From: Treponema sp.
GTDB taxonomy: Bacteria > Spirochaetota > Spirochaetia > Treponematales > Treponemataceae
Length of the DNA: 31,290 nt
NCBI GenBank assembly: GCA_024400915.1
Contig: JAKSLX010000025.1
Location: 1-31,290 of the forward strand
Direction: 5' to 3'
The notes under the pieces are model-generated. The model searched no databases. It saw nothing but the letters and a program-made list of their open reading frames with translations, and had not been told where the DNA came from. Both the position numbers and the translations under genes were made by a program. Of this stretch, positions 1 through 7,343 are shown in pieces. Numbering within the stretch: position 1 is the stretch's first letter; every line of letters begins with the position of its first letter.

Positions 1-1
1 G

Positions 2-610
2 AATCCGAATGCTAATTTGTGTGATACGAAAAATATTAAAGAATCCTTTCGGAAAATAAAAAAATACGTGCTTGTTGATAATGAATACAATCTGATATTC
101 TATGCTTCAACAGAATATAATCAGTATTTTTATTATGCTTTTAAATGTGATAATACGAAAGAAGACATAGAAGAAGTAAATAAAAAAATCAGCCATATTA
201 CAGAAGACTCACCATGCTATGATTTATTCTGGAAAGTTTTTCCTGAATTAAAGGGGCAACATAATAATGGATATTTTTATAAACTGGAATATTCTCAGTA
301 TTATGATTATTCTATTCTTAATGAAGAATTAGAAAGAATTCAAAATAAAATTAATTTTTTAAATTATGATAATGCCCTTGAAAAAAGCCTTGAGTCTGTT
401 TTAGCAAATATGGACTATTACATTGATTCATATGATGAAAACGCTTGGGATCAGCTGCATGAAATAAGTAGAAGTCTTTCGGAAATTGATTTCTTAAATG
501 ATATGGATTTTCTAATAATTTCAAAGAATGATAAAATAAGAAATTGGTATAAATTTTACTTAGATGGATGTTCATTCGTAAGCGTAAACTCATTGCAGCT
601 GGGTAAATAG
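2..610 (+). CDS. Hypothetical acidic protein, 5' end cut by window
   Basis: I do not recognise this protein. The frame is open to the left edge of the window, so the gene very probably begins upstream; the first start-like codon inside is a TTG at 17 with no Shine-Dalgarno before it, which I do not believe is the true start. About 200 residues are visible, rich in Tyr, Asn, Asp, Glu and Lys, with no signal peptide or membrane segment in the visible part. A helical Glu/Lys/Asn-rich stretch lies in the middle (around DNA 310-420). Base composition is very AT-rich. Thirty-three bases after the stop begins a 61-nt perfect hairpin, followed by another orphan gene on the same strand, so it may be the cargo of a mobile cassette. 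An immunity-type or stress protein would fit such a context, but nothing in the sequence proves this. Confidence 0.6.
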   Translation, partial: NPNANLCDTKNIKESFRKIKKYVLVDNEYNLIFYASTEYNQYFYYAFKCDNTKEDIEEVNKKISHITEDSPCYDLFWKVFPELKGQHNNGYFYKLEYSQYYDYSILNEELERIQNKINFLNYDNALEKSLESVLANMDYYIDSYDENAWDQLHEISRSLSEIDFLNDMDFLIISKNDKIRNWYKFYLDGCSFVSVNSLQLGK

Positions 611-643
611 GTTTTCTAATGTAAAATCGATGGGGAATATATC

Positions 644-704
644 ACATAACATGCAGTTAAACAATTTGCGGGCAAGTCGCAAATTGTTTAACTGCATGTT
701 ATGT
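644..704. repeat. 27-bp perfect inverted repeat with 7-nt loop (attC-like)
   Basis: Arms 644-670 and 678-704 are exact reverse complements around the loop at 671-677. The outer ends read ACATAAC and GTTATGT, each one position away from the integron core-site consensus (RYYYAAC / GTTRRRY); inner boxes GTTAAAC and GTTTAAC lie five bases further in. No T-run follows, so it is not an ordinary terminator. It lies between two orphan genes on the same strand and its right flank is shared with the second palindrome at 1905-1971. Perfect pairing without extrahelical bases is atypical for attC. Confidence 0.7.
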
Positions 705-740
705 TGATGCATCACTGGTGCACGAGAAGGGAAAAAAAGT

Positions 741-1853
741 ATGAAGAAAACAATTTTTTTAATTACATTAAATCTGGTCTGTATTTTAAATTTATTTTCT
801 ATAACTCCACATATTAATAAAGGTAAATTAGAGCCAATTTCTATGGAACAGGCATGTCAGGAAATGAAAATTTCGGCAGCGGAAATCAAAGATTTAAATA
901 AGAAATTTTATGGATATTTTGAATCATTTGATTTTTTTCCGGAACTTGAAGAACTTGTCGATGATACAAACTATGAAATATACAGACAAAGCTTTTCAGA
1001 GACGAATGAAGTTTTATACAGGGTGTTATTTTATACTCATGATATTTATAATAAAGAAAAACTAAATCTCTTTCAAAAAATATACTACTCAAACAAAACA
1101 GACAAGGCAAACCTGCTTTTCGCTGACTATTATGATGGTCTTGTTGATTACCTTGCCAGTTCGTATTCTAAAGTTCAACTGAATACAAATCTAATGCCAA
1201 TAATAAGAAATCATAAAATTTCCGGCATCATGATTTATGGAATTGAATCTTACACGAGCTATAAGCACACAGACGAATATGAATCACCTGATGAGATCTC
1301 AAATGAAAAAACAACGCATAGAGCAAATGTATTCTGGAGTAATAATTTTGCAACAATGGATTTAACATACAGAAAAGATCCTGATGTGATAATTAGTTGT
1401 TCCAAACCATTGCTGGATGAAAAAGATGTGTTTAAATATACAATTCAAAATGCCTTTGATAAAAATCCTGCAACAAGCTATGTAGAAGATACATACAACG
1501 ATATGATGGACATAAATATTGGTGTAGCTGGAGAATTACAGAAAGTTGCAATAATCAACGGCTATGCAGCTAATGAAAGTTTATATAGATCCAACAACAG
1601 TATAAAACAAGTGCTGTTTAGTAACTGGCTAACAAAGGAAGTAAAAAGAGTTTTTGATGAACAATGTATTTTAAAAGAGAATACTTTGACTTATCAGTTT
1701 ATTGAAAGAAAAAACACAAAAGATAAAGAAGCTGGAACAAGCTTTAAGGTTGTTGATGTTTATAGGGGAACTAGATATTCAGATACTTGTATTGCAGAAT
1801 TAGACTACTACATTGATTCTAATGGTTGGTTATTTGGAGATATAGATGAGTAA
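741..1853 (+). CDS. Secreted protein with NADase-type glycan-binding (discoidin-like) domain
   Basis: A 370-residue protein starting with a clear export signal: MKK, then a hydrophobic stretch to about residue 20 and no lipobox. The start at 741 is supported by AAGGGA about ten bases upstream. The N-terminal two thirds is unfamiliar. In the C-terminal part two blocks are recognisable: AFDKNPATSYVED (238-250), the ligand-loop signature of discoidin/F5-8C-like folds, and NGYAANESLYRSNN (273-286), very typical of the so-called NADase-type glycan-binding domain found in many spirochaetal surface proteins. That family is thought to bind carbohydrate; there is no visible NADase catalytic region, so the name is only a domain label. 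The gene sits between two palindromic sites on the same strand as the genes either side, as a cassette would. Periplasmic or surface location is inferred from the signal peptide. Confidence 0.75.
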   Translation: MKKTIFLITLNLVCILNLFSITPHINKGKLEPISMEQACQEMKISAAEIKDLNKKFYGYFESFDFFPELEELVDDTNYEIYRQSFSETNEVLYRVLFYTHDIYNKEKLNLFQKIYYSNKTDKANLLFADYYDGLVDYLASSYSKVQLNTNLMPIIRNHKISGIMIYGIESYTSYKHTDEYESPDEISNEKTTHRANVFWSNNFATMDLTYRKDPDVIISCSKPLLDEKDVFKYTIQNAFDKNPATSYVEDTYNDMMDINIGVAGELQKVAIINGYAANESLYRSNNSIKQVLFSNWLTKEVKRVFDEQCILKENTLTYQFIERKNTKDKEAGTSFKVVDVYRGTRYSDTCIAELDYYIDSNGWLFGDIDE

Positions 1854-1904
1854 CAGAAATCTTGAACTGGCTGGTGCTACGGCGGATATCTGGAATGAGT
1901 TTGG

Positions 1905-1971
1905 CACATAACAAAATCTTCAAAATTCGACAGGTAGTCAAGCTTCCTGCGGTTTGAAACAATGGTATGTG
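1905..1971. repeat. Second imperfect palindrome, attC-like
   Basis: Outer arms CACATAAC (1905-1912) and GGTATGTG (1964-1971) pair with one mismatch. Inner arms TTCAAA (1919-1924) and TTTGAA (1953-1958) pair exactly, then CAGG (1931-1934) with CCTG (1946-1949), with unpaired bases between, the bulged architecture expected of attC. CACATAAC is also the left end of the first site (643-650). The stretch 1964-1990 matches 698-724 at 21 of 27 positions, including ATCACTGG and CACG at the same spacing. The expected GTT at the right core is GGT here, so the site may be decayed. Confidence 0.5.
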
Positions 1972-2023
1972 GATTTATCACTGGCTCACGGATTTTAATT
2001 ATCATAATTTGAGGTTTTTTATT

Positions 2024-2374
2024 ATGTTTTTTTTAAGAAAAGAGAAAAAAAAAGATCCGAAAAATAACGAAAAAAATAATGTAGAAGAAATGCTAAATTA
2101 TTTGGATGAAAAATATATTAAGATAAAGAAAAAAGAAGTTATTATAAGAGGAAATGATTGTTACTGTTCCAGTGATGGGTTAAAGTGGATTGTGTCAAAA
2201 TATAAGGATAGCTATTGCTTATTTATAGGTTATTACGAGGATAAAGAAAATATTTATTTATCAACAGATGGATATTTTGGGTTGCTTTGTAATACTTTGG
2301 AAGAACTAAGAAATTTGACGGTAAAAGAAATTGAAGGTCATGCTTATAACATTTATATGTCATTTGCACATTAG
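2024..2374 (+). CDS. Small hypothetical cytoplasmic protein
   Basis: Unrecognised protein of 116 residues. I place the start at 2024, where GAGG (2011-2014) sits nine bases before ATG. An in-frame ATG at 1967 would add 19 residues but lies inside the palindrome at 1905-1971 and has no ribosome site. The N-terminus is a highly charged Lys/Glu/Asn stretch (to about residue 30), followed by a compact region with several aromatic residues and cysteines (DCYCSSDGLKW, YCLFIGYY) and a short acidic helix near the end. No signal peptide or membrane segment is seen. Low GC and the flanking palindrome link it to the two genes upstream. Size and composition resemble cassette-borne or immunity-type small proteins, but this is inference. 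Confidence 0.6.
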   Translation: MFFLRKEKKKDPKNNEKNNVEEMLNYLDEKYIKIKKKEVIIRGNDCYCSSDGLKWIVSKYKDSYCLFIGYYEDKENIYLSTDGYFGLLCNTLEELRNLTVKEIEGHAYNIYMSFAH

Positions 2375-2451
2375 GATTTATGTTTATTGGAACACAGCTA
2401 AGTGTAGCTGACATTAATTCATTTCACTGCGAAAATACATGGTCTATGTCC

Positions 2452-2480
2452 TTTATGCAAATTTAAATCTGTGGTATTAT
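2452..2480 (+). promoter_or_regulatory. Candidate extended -10 promoter for murC
   Basis: TATTAT at 2475-2480 is preceded by TG at 2472-2473, giving an extended -10. A weak -35 (TTTATG, 2452-2457) is 17 bp upstream. It would give a leader of about 38 nt before murC. Confidence 0.35.
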
Positions 2481-2524
2481 TTTCAATAGAAATAATTTTT
2501 TGAATTATATATAGAGATGATTTT

Positions 2525-4015
2525 ATGAATTCCAATTTAGTTACATTGCCATCAGTACTGAAAGGCGTTAAATTTCATTTTGTCGGAATCAAGGGAACAG
2601 GTATGGTTGCTCTTGTCGAAATCCTCAATGCCCGCGGTGCCGTAATTTCAGGCTCAGATGTCAGCGAAAGATTCTATACTGATGAAGTCTTAGAAAAACT
2701 TGGCATCCGCGCAAAGGAATTTTCTGCTGACAATGTAACAAAGGACATTCAGTTTGTAGTTTATTCAAGCGCTTATAATCCAGAAAAAAATCCAGACCTT
2801 AAAAGAGCGGTGGAACTTGGTATTCCAATGATGCTTTATTCAGAAGCTCTTGGTGCCATTTCAAGGACAGCTTTCAGTGCTGGCATCTGTGGTGTACACG
2901 GAAAGACAACGACAACAGGACTTGCTGGAACCATCCTCAAGCATCTTCCTCTTAATTCTCAAATTCTTGCAGGCAGTATAATTTCTTCTTTTGGAAATTC
3001 ATGTACTTTGAACAATGCAAATTCAGGTAATCCATATTTTGTTGCGGAAACCTGTGAATACCAGCGCCATTTTATGGCTTACAGTCCTTCAAAAATCATC
3101 CTTACATCTGTAGAAAGCGACCATCAGGATTATTATCCAACTTTTAAAGATATCCAAAATGCTTTTGTTGATTATGCATGTTTGCTCCCAGAAAATGGAC
3201 AGTTGATTTATTGTGCAGATGATGATGGTGCTGTTGAAACAGCCAAAATTGCAAAAGAAAAACGACCGGACATTAGTCTTATTCCCTATGGAATAAAGGC
3301 TGAAGGTGATTACAAACTATCGTTTGGTAGGGTCGAAAAGGGCCGTCAGTACTTTACCTTACAGTCGTTAGGCGAATGTGCTCTTGCTGTTCCAGGTGAG
3401 CATAATGTCCGTAATTCCTGTGCAGCCATTGCACTTGCCGTTGAATTGCTCAAGACAGAAGGAAAAAATCCAAAAGATTTTTACGGCAACATTAAAGAAG
3501 GTCTTCTTTCTTTTGCAGGCGGAAAAAGAAGAAGTGAAATTGTTGGTCGTGGAAAAAACAAGGCTGGCAATGAAATTCTTTTCCTTGATGATTATGGACA
3601 TCATCCGACAGCTATAAAGACTACGCTTGCAGGTTACAGGGAATTCTACAAAGGTCATAAGATCATCGTAGACTTCATGAGCCATACCTATACGAGAACA
3701 GCAGCATTGCTTGAAGAATTTGCTTCAAGCTTTGAAAGTGCAGATGTTGTACTCCTTAATAAAATTTATGGAAGTGCACGTGAAAATGCTGAGGCTGCCA
3801 ATGTAACAGGAAAGACTCTTGCTGATCATGCCTCAAAATATCACGGACATGTCATCTATGCAGAAGAATTTGACGAAGCTGCGGAAAAGGGCCTTGAGCT
3901 GCTGGAACAGCCTCTGGATTCAAAATATCCTGATGGTTATCTTTTTGTAACTATGGGAGCTGGTGACAACTGGAAAGTAGGCAGAAAGATTATTGATGCA
4001 CTTTGTAGAAGTTGA
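2525..4015 (+). CDS. murC: UDP-N-acetylmuramate--L-alanine ligase (Mur ligase)
   Basis: ATP-dependent cytoplasmic ligase that adds the first amino acid to UDP-MurNAc in peptidoglycan synthesis. The 496-residue length fits MurC. The N-terminal Rossmann-like domain starts FVGIKGTGM, near residue 20. The central ATPase domain has the P-loop GVHGKTTTT near residue 122. The C-terminal domain carries DDYGHHPTAI near residue 359, the MurC/Mpl signature. The Glu/Asp-rich block that reads EADE in textbook MurC reads ETCEY here, followed by RHFMAYSP. Mpl, the recycling ligase for UMP-MurNAc tripeptide, is the main alternative; genome-wide absence of another MurC would settle it. A weak GAGA precedes the start. 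The 3' end overlaps the convergent EIIC gene by 26 bp. Confidence 0.85.
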   Translation: MNSNLVTLPSVLKGVKFHFVGIKGTGMVALVEILNARGAVISGSDVSERFYTDEVLEKLGIRAKEFSADNVTKDIQFVVYSSAYNPEKNPDLKRAVELGIPMMLYSEALGAISRTAFSAGICGVHGKTTTTGLAGTILKHLPLNSQILAGSIISSFGNSCTLNNANSGNPYFVAETCEYQRHFMAYSPSKIILTSVESDHQDYYPTFKDIQNAFVDYACLLPENGQLIYCADDDGAVETAKIAKEKRPDISLIPYGIKAEGDYKLSFGRVEKGRQYFTLQSLGECALAVPGEHNVRNSCAAIALAVELLKTEGKNPKDFYGNIKEGLLSFAGGKRRSEIVGRGKNKAGNEILFLDDYGHHPTAIKTTLAGYREFYKGHKIIVDFMSHTYTRTAALLEEFASSFESADVVLLNKIYGSARENAEAANVTGKTLADHASKYHGHVIYAEEFDEAAEKGLELLEQPLDSKYPDGYLFVTMGAGDNWKVGRKIIDALCRS

Positions 4016-5054
4016 GGGTAAGCAAAAATCCTGCCACAAAACCTGCCGTCATGGATAAAAGAAATAATCCAAATCCCTGTCCTACAAAGGCTACGCTTGT
4101 CATTATGCTTGGAAAGGCAAATGAAAGACATCTTGTTCCCGCATAACCTGTCAAGGCTCCTCCGATTGTGCCACCGACGCAACCAAAAATCATTGGCTTT
4201 ACCCTTGGCAGATTTACTGCATATAAAGCGGGCTCAGTAACGCCAAGACAGGCTGTAAAGCAGCTCTGGAAAGCAACTGTTTTCTTTTCTTTTATTTTTT
4301 CCTTTAAACCTACAGCAAGGGCGGCTCCTGCCTGTCCATAGACGGCTCCTGCAAGCAACGGCATGATTATGTCGTATCCATGGTCCGCGATGTTGTTCAA
4401 GGCTACAGGGACAATTGCCCAGTGGGCACCTATGGCAACCAAAGGCTGGATTATGGCTCCCATGAAAGCTCCTGCCGCAATTGGATTGAAATTGTATATG
4501 GCAAAGAAAGCCTTTGTCAGTATTGATCCTATCCATGTTCCTGCAGGACCAAAAACAAGGAATGTAAATGGAAGGACGATTATCATGGAAAGAATCGGTT
4601 TCATAAATCCTTTTATGGCATCAGGAATCCATCTGTCACAAGGTATTTCTATAAAGTGAAGGAATCCTATGGCAAGAACAACTGGAATTACGCTTGAGTG
4701 ATATACTGCTGAAGGAACTGTAAAACAAAGGAAATCAAAGGTCTTTCCGTTTTCAAGGATATCTCCTATTGCAGGGTAAAGGCAGGCAAAGGGAATCATC
4801 ATGGCGATGAAGGGATCTGCCTTAAATTGCTTTGCGGAAGTTATTGCCAGCATGAAAGGCATGAAGAAGAATACACCGTCGGAAACGGCGAAAAAGATTC
4901 TGTATGTTCCACCATCCTTTGAAAGAAAGTTTCCAGCAGCAAGAAGAATCAGTATGCTTTTTATTATGCTTGCAGCGGTAATTAGGTTTATGATTGGTAA
5001 AAAAATGCCTGAGATTGCATCTACGATCTTTTTTCCAGTTGTGTTAGAGTTCAT
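3990..5054 (-). CDS. Orphan PTS EIIC permease, glucose/beta-glucoside superfamily
   Basis: Polytopic inner-membrane protein of 354 residues with about ten hydrophobic segments. It carries GVTEPALYAVNLP (271-283), the substrate-site motif of EIIC of the sucrose/trehalose/beta-glucoside group, and GAHWAIVP (209-216). In that family EIIC moves the sugar while EIIB and EIIA phosphorylate it. Here no EIIB domain precedes it and no EIIA follows, and neither neighbour is a PTS gene, so phosphorylation must come from partners elsewhere or the protein works as a sensor or facilitator. It starts 24 bp after the pbpC stop, without a convincing Shine-Dalgarno, and could be the last gene of that transcript. 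Substrate cannot be read from sequence. Confidence 0.8.
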   Translation of the reverse strand: MNSNTTGKKIVDAISGIFLPIINLITAASIIKSILILLAAGNFLSKDGGTYRIFFAVSDGVFFFMPFMLAITSAKQFKADPFIAMMIPFACLYPAIGDILENGKTFDFLCFTVPSAVYHSSVIPVVLAIGFLHFIEIPCDRWIPDAIKGFMKPILSMIIVLPFTFLVFGPAGTWIGSILTKAFFAIYNFNPIAAGAFMGAIIQPLVAIGAHWAIVPVALNNIADHGYDIIMPLLAGAVYGQAGAALAVGLKEKIKEKKTVAFQSCFTACLGVTEPALYAVNLPRVKPMIFGCVGGTIGGALTGYAGTRCLSFAFPSIMTSVAFVGQGFGLFLLSMTAGFVAGFLLTLNFYKVHQ

Positions 5055-5078
5055 GAATAAATACTAATGCATTAAAGT

Positions 5079-7343
5079 CTATTCGGCAATAACCAGGAAA
5101 TTTCTTTTTCGTATGGAGCCTGTTGAATCTGTTAGTGTAAGTGTGTGCTGTCCAGGTTTTGGGCTTGCAGTAAACTTGTGTTCTTTTTGGGTTGAGCCAA
5201 GGTATTCTCCGTCCATATCCCAGTAAATTATTGTACCTGGATTGTTTGCGGCTGCTTCAAAGATTACGCTTCCTTTTTTACCGTCAAGTTCAATTGGAAC
5301 TATGATCTGGGAATTTTCCTGAGGAAATTCTATGTGTATGTTGTTCTCTGAATTTTCTTTATGCCATGGAACAAAGGGAGGTAGTGACCTGTAGCTTAGG
5401 TTCTGCTTTTTGTACCAGTATTCTACATAAGGTGGTAGGACGAACCTGTTTTCTGTTGCCGGCATCTGACCTTTATATTGATTGATCATGTCTTCTACAG
5501 TAACTTGATATTCCATGTCTGGAGTAAAAGCATAGGTCCTGCAATAAGGGCAGCTTTTTGTCTGAGGAGTACCGTGGGTTTTCAGTTCAGTTTTCGTTTC
5601 ACTGCAATATGGACCTGCAATAAATCCTGATTGAGTGCAGATTGTAATTTCGTCATATTCCATCTCGGGGCGTAAAGGCCATGAAGTCTGTGGCAAAATG
5701 GAAAATATTTCAAACATGAGTGGTGCTGCCGTTGATGCACTTGTAAGCATTTTGTTTCCAGTGCCGACAGAATTTCCAACCCAGACAGCTACTGTATATT
5801 CCGGAGTAGTTCCAATGCACCATGCATCGCGGTTGCCGCTGGAAGTACCTGTTTTCCATGCGATTTTTTTTCTACGGGAATAAAGCCGCCAGTTTTCAAG
5901 ATCCTGAGGTCTTACGCCATCAGAAAGTATGCTGCAGGTCGTCCATGCTGTTCCGTAGCTTACAGGAACATTGGATTTTCTTCCGCAAGCTTTGTTCATA
6001 AGTTCTGCGTAAGCGCACGCAATTTCCCTCATTTTAACTTCACCGCCGCCAAGAATGAGTGGAATGCCGTAATAGTCTGCATCATGGTTCAATGTTGTAA
6101 TGCCGTATTTTGATAGAAGAGAAAGAAACTGGGTTATTCCAAATTGCCTTAGCTCCCTTACGGCTGGAATGTTGAGAGATCTGGTCAATGCCTGATCTGC
6201 CTGGATTGCACCTGTGTATTTGTTTGTGTTGTTTTTGGGTATGTAGTTTCCCATTCTTGTTGGAATGTCATATACAATGTGACTTGGCAAAAGCATTCCG
6301 TTGTCAATCATAGCAGAAAAAAGGAAGGGTTTTAAAAGACTTCCCGAGCTTCTCTGTGCTTCAACCATGTCTACGGAACTGTTTATGTTACCGACATAGG
6401 CAATAGGATCCTTTGTTTTTGTATCCACTACGAGAAGTGCTGCGTTTTCAATTCCTGTTTGACTGAAAATTCTTGACCAATTGAAGATTATTCGGTTTGC
6501 ATTTTCCTGGAGTGAATAGTCCAATGTTGTTGTGAAACTGGTCTTCTTTCTTAAGTTTTTGTCTGCCTTAATTTTTTCAAGGTAGTGTGGTGCCAATGAA
6601 GGCAGGTTGTATGGTTTACCTGGTAGCCTTTCCTGAAGTGAAAGTTCCAATGTTTCCTTGTCTATCACTTTATTTGAGTACAGCTTCATCAGCAGGCTGT
6701 TTCTTTTATCACGAAGGGCATCTTGATTTTTACCAGGGCGTACAAGTGAAGGCTGGTTTGGTAGAACTGCAAGGGTTGCATATTCAGCCCAGCTTAAGGA
6801 ATTTGAAGGTCTGTTGTAGTATCTCCAGCTGGCGGCTTCAAGGCCTATGACATTTCCCCCAAAAGGTGCAGACGAGGAATAGATGGAAAGTATCTGGTTT
6901 TTTGAATATTTGATTTCAATACATATTGCAACAAATATTTCATAGATTTTTTGAAAATACGTTCTCTTTTGATTTCCAAGAAGGATTCGTGCAGTCTGCA
7001 TTGTCAGTGTTGATCCACCAGAGACAATTCTTCTGTCTTTAAGGTTCAGAACGAATGCCCTTCCTATGGCAATAGGGTCAACGCCAAAGTGGAAGTAGAA
7101 TCTTGAATCCTCGTAGTTGAGAATGCATTTCTTGAATTTTTCCGGAACTGTAGAATTTTCAAAATGCCACTGTCCATCATTAGAAGTACTTGCTCCCAAA
7201 AGAATTCCGTTGCGATCATAGATGACCGTGGAATAGGGGAACTGTTTTGGCGAAAAATGAAAGGCAAGGGCAGCAACAAAGACATAGGCTGCAGTAAAAA
7301 TGATTGCTGCCCTTACAATTCTATTTTTTTCTTGCATCAACAT
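5079..7343 (-). CDS. pbpC: Penicillin-binding protein 1C (glycosyltransferase/transpeptidase)
   Basis: Bifunctional class A penicillin-binding protein of 754 residues, close to the 770 of E. coli PBP1c. One N-terminal membrane anchor spans about 9-30. The glycosyltransferase domain has EDSRFYFHFG with the putative catalytic Glu78 and GGSTLTMQ (109-116). The transpeptidase domain has S335-L-L-K338, S389-L-N391 and K497-T-G, so all three active-site motifs are intact. A C-terminal PBP1c-type beta domain closes the protein, starting around residue 670. The start overlaps the end of the upstream macroglobulin gene by 23 bp in another frame, so the two are translationally coupled; this pair is a known conserved partnership. 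It probably makes or repairs glycan strands in the periplasm at sites guarded by the macroglobulin. Confidence 0.93.
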   Translation of the reverse strand: MLMQEKNRIVRAAIIFTAAYVFVAALAFHFSPKQFPYSTVIYDRNGILLGASTSNDGQWHFENSTVPEKFKKCILNYEDSRFYFHFGVDPIAIGRAFVLNLKDRRIVSGGSTLTMQTARILLGNQKRTYFQKIYEIFVAICIEIKYSKNQILSIYSSSAPFGGNVIGLEAASWRYYNRPSNSLSWAEYATLAVLPNQPSLVRPGKNQDALRDKRNSLLMKLYSNKVIDKETLELSLQERLPGKPYNLPSLAPHYLEKIKADKNLRKKTSFTTTLDYSLQENANRIIFNWSRIFSQTGIENAALLVVDTKTKDPIAYVGNINSSVDMVEAQRSSGSLLKPFLFSAMIDNGMLLPSHIVYDIPTRMGNYIPKNNTNKYTGAIQADQALTRSLNIPAVRELRQFGITQFLSLLSKYGITTLNHDADYYGIPLILGGGEVKMREIACAYAELMNKACGRKSNVPVSYGTAWTTCSILSDGVRPQDLENWRLYSRRKKIAWKTGTSSGNRDAWCIGTTPEYTVAVWVGNSVGTGNKMLTSASTAAPLMFEIFSILPQTSWPLRPEMEYDEITICTQSGFIAGPYCSETKTELKTHGTPQTKSCPYCRTYAFTPDMEYQVTVEDMINQYKGQMPATENRFVLPPYVEYWYKKQNLSYRSLPPFVPWHKENSENNIHIEFPQENSQIIVPIELDGKKGSVIFEAAANNPGTIIYWDMDGEYLGSTQKEHKFTASPKPGQHTLTLTDSTGSIRKRNFLVIAE

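Noticed and set aside
1967..2023. Upstream ATG as start of the small gene ending at 2374
   Set aside because: It lies in the palindrome and lacks a ribosome site, whereas GAGG sits nine bases before the ATG at 2024.
2395..2410. Small hairpin CAGCTA-agtg-TAGCTG after the third orphan gene as a third attC-like site
   Set aside because: Only 6 bp of stem, and no CACATAAC / GTTATGT ends nearby; cannot be aligned with the two larger sites.
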